DNA from: Methylobacter sp. | Lineage (GTDB): Bacteria; Pseudomonadota; Gammaproteobacteria; Methylococcales; Methylomonadaceae | Reading direction: 5' to 3' | Length of the DNA stretch: 37,504 nt | Assembly (NCBI GenBank): GCA_016784875.1 | Contig: JADHTX010000002.1 | Coordinates: forward strand, 1 to 37,504 | In this document: in pieces, positions 35,654-37,504 of the stretch | How the letters are laid out: each line of letters starts with the position of its first letter | Numbering within the stretch: position 1 is the stretch's first letter | Program-made: the position numbers and the translations under genes | Notes under the pieces: model-generated | The model's input: the letters and a program-made list of their open reading frames with translations, nothing else | Told to the model about the DNA's origin: nothing | Database searches by the model: none

Positions 35654-37504
35654 ATGATTAGCTCAGAGGCCTCTAAAGCCTACAACCGCACCATCTTGAT
35701 TGTCGACGATACCCCGACTAATCTGGGCGTAGTCGTGGAAAGCCTGGAGAGTCGCGGCTATCGGGTGGTGGTGGCTCAGGGCGGAATGGAGGGCCTGCAA
35801 CGCGCCGCCTTTGTAAAGCCGGACCTGATTTTGCTGGATGTGATGATGCCGGGGATGGACGGTTTCGAAGTCTGCCGCCGATTGAAGAACAATGCCGAGA
35901 CAGCCGATATACCGGTAATTTTTATGACCGCATTGGCGGAGACCGCACATAAAATCACCGGCTTCAAAGTGGGCGGCGTCGATTACATCACCAAGCCCAT
36001 GCAGATTGATGAAGTCGTCGCGCGGGTCGGCACCCATCTCAACTTGAAAAACATGCAGCGGCAACTGCAAGCTAAAAACGAGCAATTGCAAGCTTATCAA
36101 GCGGAACTGGAACAGCGCGTCAGGCAGCGCACCTTGGAACTTAGCAGCACTAACCGCTTGCTGCGCGAGGAAATAGACGAGCGCAAGCGGACGGAAGAAA
36201 CGTTGGCGTTGCGCGAGCGCGAATTTCGCACCTTAGCCGAAAATGCGCCGGATAACATCATTCGTTACGACCGCGAAACCCGGATACTCTACCTGAATCC
36301 GGTGCTGGAGCGCACCTTGGGACTGAGCGCCGAAACGGCGGCAGGCAAGCGTATCGATGACCTGTTCCCGAAAAACCGGGAGATGTTGCGTTACCAGAGC
36401 TTGTTGGAACAAGTCATCGCAACCGGCGAAACAGCGGAATTCGAGTTGGTCAGTGAGCCGCTCGGCGGTCATCGGGCGCTTCATGATTTTATCAGGATAG
36501 CGCCGGAGTTGAACGATAACGGAGACGTTGTCGGGGCTATCGCGATCGGCCGGGATTACACCGAACAGAAACGGCTGGAACAGGAACTGGTGCGCCGAGA
36601 GCGCGAATTCCGGACCCTGGCGGAAAACTCGCCGGATGCGATCGTGCGTTATGACCGGGAATGCCGACGAGTGTACTTCAATCGGGCTTATACCAAAGCA
36701 GTGGACATGCAAATGGGCGAAGCGCTGGGCAAAACCCCGCTGGAATACTGGCGGCTAATATCGCCTTCCTCTGAGGAATATACCGCGCGCCTGCAACAGG
36801 CGATGGATTCGGGAAAAACGGACGATCTGCTGGTGGAAATGTCCGATCAAGAGGGTAAACCTGTTTACCGCACCATGTTCCTGGTACCGGAGTTCGACGA
36901 AGACGACCGGGCCGTCAGCGTACTTTCGATCAGTCATGATATTACCGGCATCAAACGCATGGAGGCGATGCTACGCAAAAGCGAGCTTGAATTCCGTACG
37001 CTGGCGGAGAACTCGCCGGGAATGATCGTGCGTTACGATCGGGACTGCCGCCGCACCTATCTCAACCCGGCTTATGAGCATGAAACCGGAATTCCGTTGG
37101 AATCGGTATGGAACAAGACCCCGAATGAGTTTTGGAATTCGCTGATGCCGTGCGATGAATTTATGGACAGCTTAAAACGGGTGATGGTCAGCGGTAAGCC
37201 GGATCACATACTGCTGGAATGGCATAAGCCGGACGGCAGTCTGGTCAGTCATGACATGCATGTGATAGCGGAATACGATAATGAGCGCCAAATTATCGGT
37301 GCGTTGGTCATGGGCTATAATATTACCGAGCTTAAAGCAACCGAACGCCGCCTGGAAGAATCGCGTACCCAATTGCGCTCATTAACCGCCAAGCGCGAAG
37401 AGGCGCGCGAGGAAGAGCGTAAACGCATCGCCCGTGAAATTCACGACGAACTGGGGCAATTGCTCAACGTACTGCGGCTTAATGTCACCACCCTGGATTT
37501 CCGC
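35654..37504 (+). CDS. Hybrid sensor kinase REC-PAS-PAS-PAS-HisKA_3, cut by the right edge
   Basis: Not in the ORF track because it runs off the window. ATG 35654 has AAGGAG overlapping the upstream stop, with three bases between genes. REC covers about residues 13-128 (Asp62 in ILLDVMMP), then a coiled coil, three PAS domains (about 191-306, 316-436, 446-566) and a HisKA_3 dimerisation helix with His597 in AREIHDELGQ. This is the NarX/LiaS class, which normally pairs with a NarL-type regulator, probably encoded beyond the edge. It is cytoplasmic, with no membrane helix seen. The receiver is clearly paralogous to that of the upstream gene. Confidence 0.92.
   Translation, partial: MISSEASKAYNRTILIVDDTPTNLGVVVESLESRGYRVVVAQGGMEGLQRAAFVKPDLILLDVMMPGMDGFEVCRRLKNNAETADIPVIFMTALAETAHKITGFKVGGVDYITKPMQIDEVVARVGTHLNLKNMQRQLQAKNEQLQAYQAELEQRVRQRTLELSSTNRLLREEIDERKRTEETLALREREFRTLAENAPDNIIRYDRETRILYLNPVLERTLGLSAETAAGKRIDDLFPKNREMLRYQSLLEQVIATGETAEFELVSEPLGGHRALHDFIRIAPELNDNGDVVGAIAIGRDYTEQKRLEQELVRREREFRTLAENSPDAIVRYDRECRRVYFNRAYTKAVDMQMGEALGKTPLEYWRLISPSSEEYTARLQQAMDSGKTDDLLVEMSDQEGKPVYRTMFLVPEFDEDDRAVSVLSISHDITGIKRMEAMLRKSELEFRTLAENSPGMIVRYDRDCRRTYLNPAYEHETGIPLESVWNKTPNEFWNSLMPCDEFMDSLKRVMVSGKPDHILLEWHKPDGSLVSHDMHVIAEYDNERQIIGALVMGYNITELKATERRLEESRTQLRSLTAKREEAREEERKRIAREIHDELGQLLNVLRLNVTTLDFR

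Overview
The window looks like chromosomal DNA of a gammaproteobacterium. The gene orders pepA-holC-...-valS and pilB-pilC-pilD-coaE-zapD-yacG are both typical of that class. The FdxA ferredoxin, the GFA-family protein, a Xanthomonas/Caulobacter-type TonB receptor and the dense set of short palindromic repeats would fit a methanotroph-like member (Methylococcales), but that narrower placement is inference.

Layout. Positions 1-4.1 kb hold small household genes: an unidentified protein cut by the left edge, an alpha/beta hydrolase, a GFA protein, two small membrane proteins, ferredoxin FdxA and a CYTH triphosphatase. Positions 3.8-9.3 kb are a minus-strand operon for type IV pilus assembly (pilB, pilC, pilD), CoA synthesis (coaE) and cell division or topology control (zapD, yacG). 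Positions 9.4-16.0 kb are a minus-strand pepA-holC-valS cluster. Between holC and valS lie an orphan addiction-module antitoxin, a nuclease gene broken by two frameshifts and a 129-aa unknown. valS itself carries four in-frame copies of a 51-bp repeat. Positions 16.4-21.9 kb run on the plus strand: speE, ubiK, comM, a ParE-type toxin-antitoxin pair and rep, followed by tRNA-Arg(CCG).

Positions 22.0-25.3 kb are a decayed accessory segment. It holds a nonsense-broken ParD remnant, an intact LexA/CI-type repressor facing a twice-frameshifted Mu-type ner remnant across a probable operator region, an unidentified short ORF and a small XRE regulator. Next to the TonB receptor is a leader with a predicted pseudoknot starting about where a TATAAT box would place the transcript start.

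Positions 25.3-37.5 kb form a plus-strand signalling cluster: a TonB-dependent receptor, then a stretch of palindromic repeats, a giant TPR/7-PAS histidine kinase that has lost most of a C-terminal receiver, a REC-PAS-GGDEF-EAL protein, and a REC-PAS-PAS-PAS-HisKA_3 kinase cut by the right edge. The three signalling genes are tightly packed, so they probably act together, sensing something and adjusting cyclic di-GMP.

The main unusual themes are repeats that insert in frame into essential proteins (ValRS, and probably Rep), with related copies in the 27.9-28.2 kb repeat cluster, and the signalling cluster with its receiver deletion and structured leader. All family calls come from reading motifs by eye; no database search was possible.
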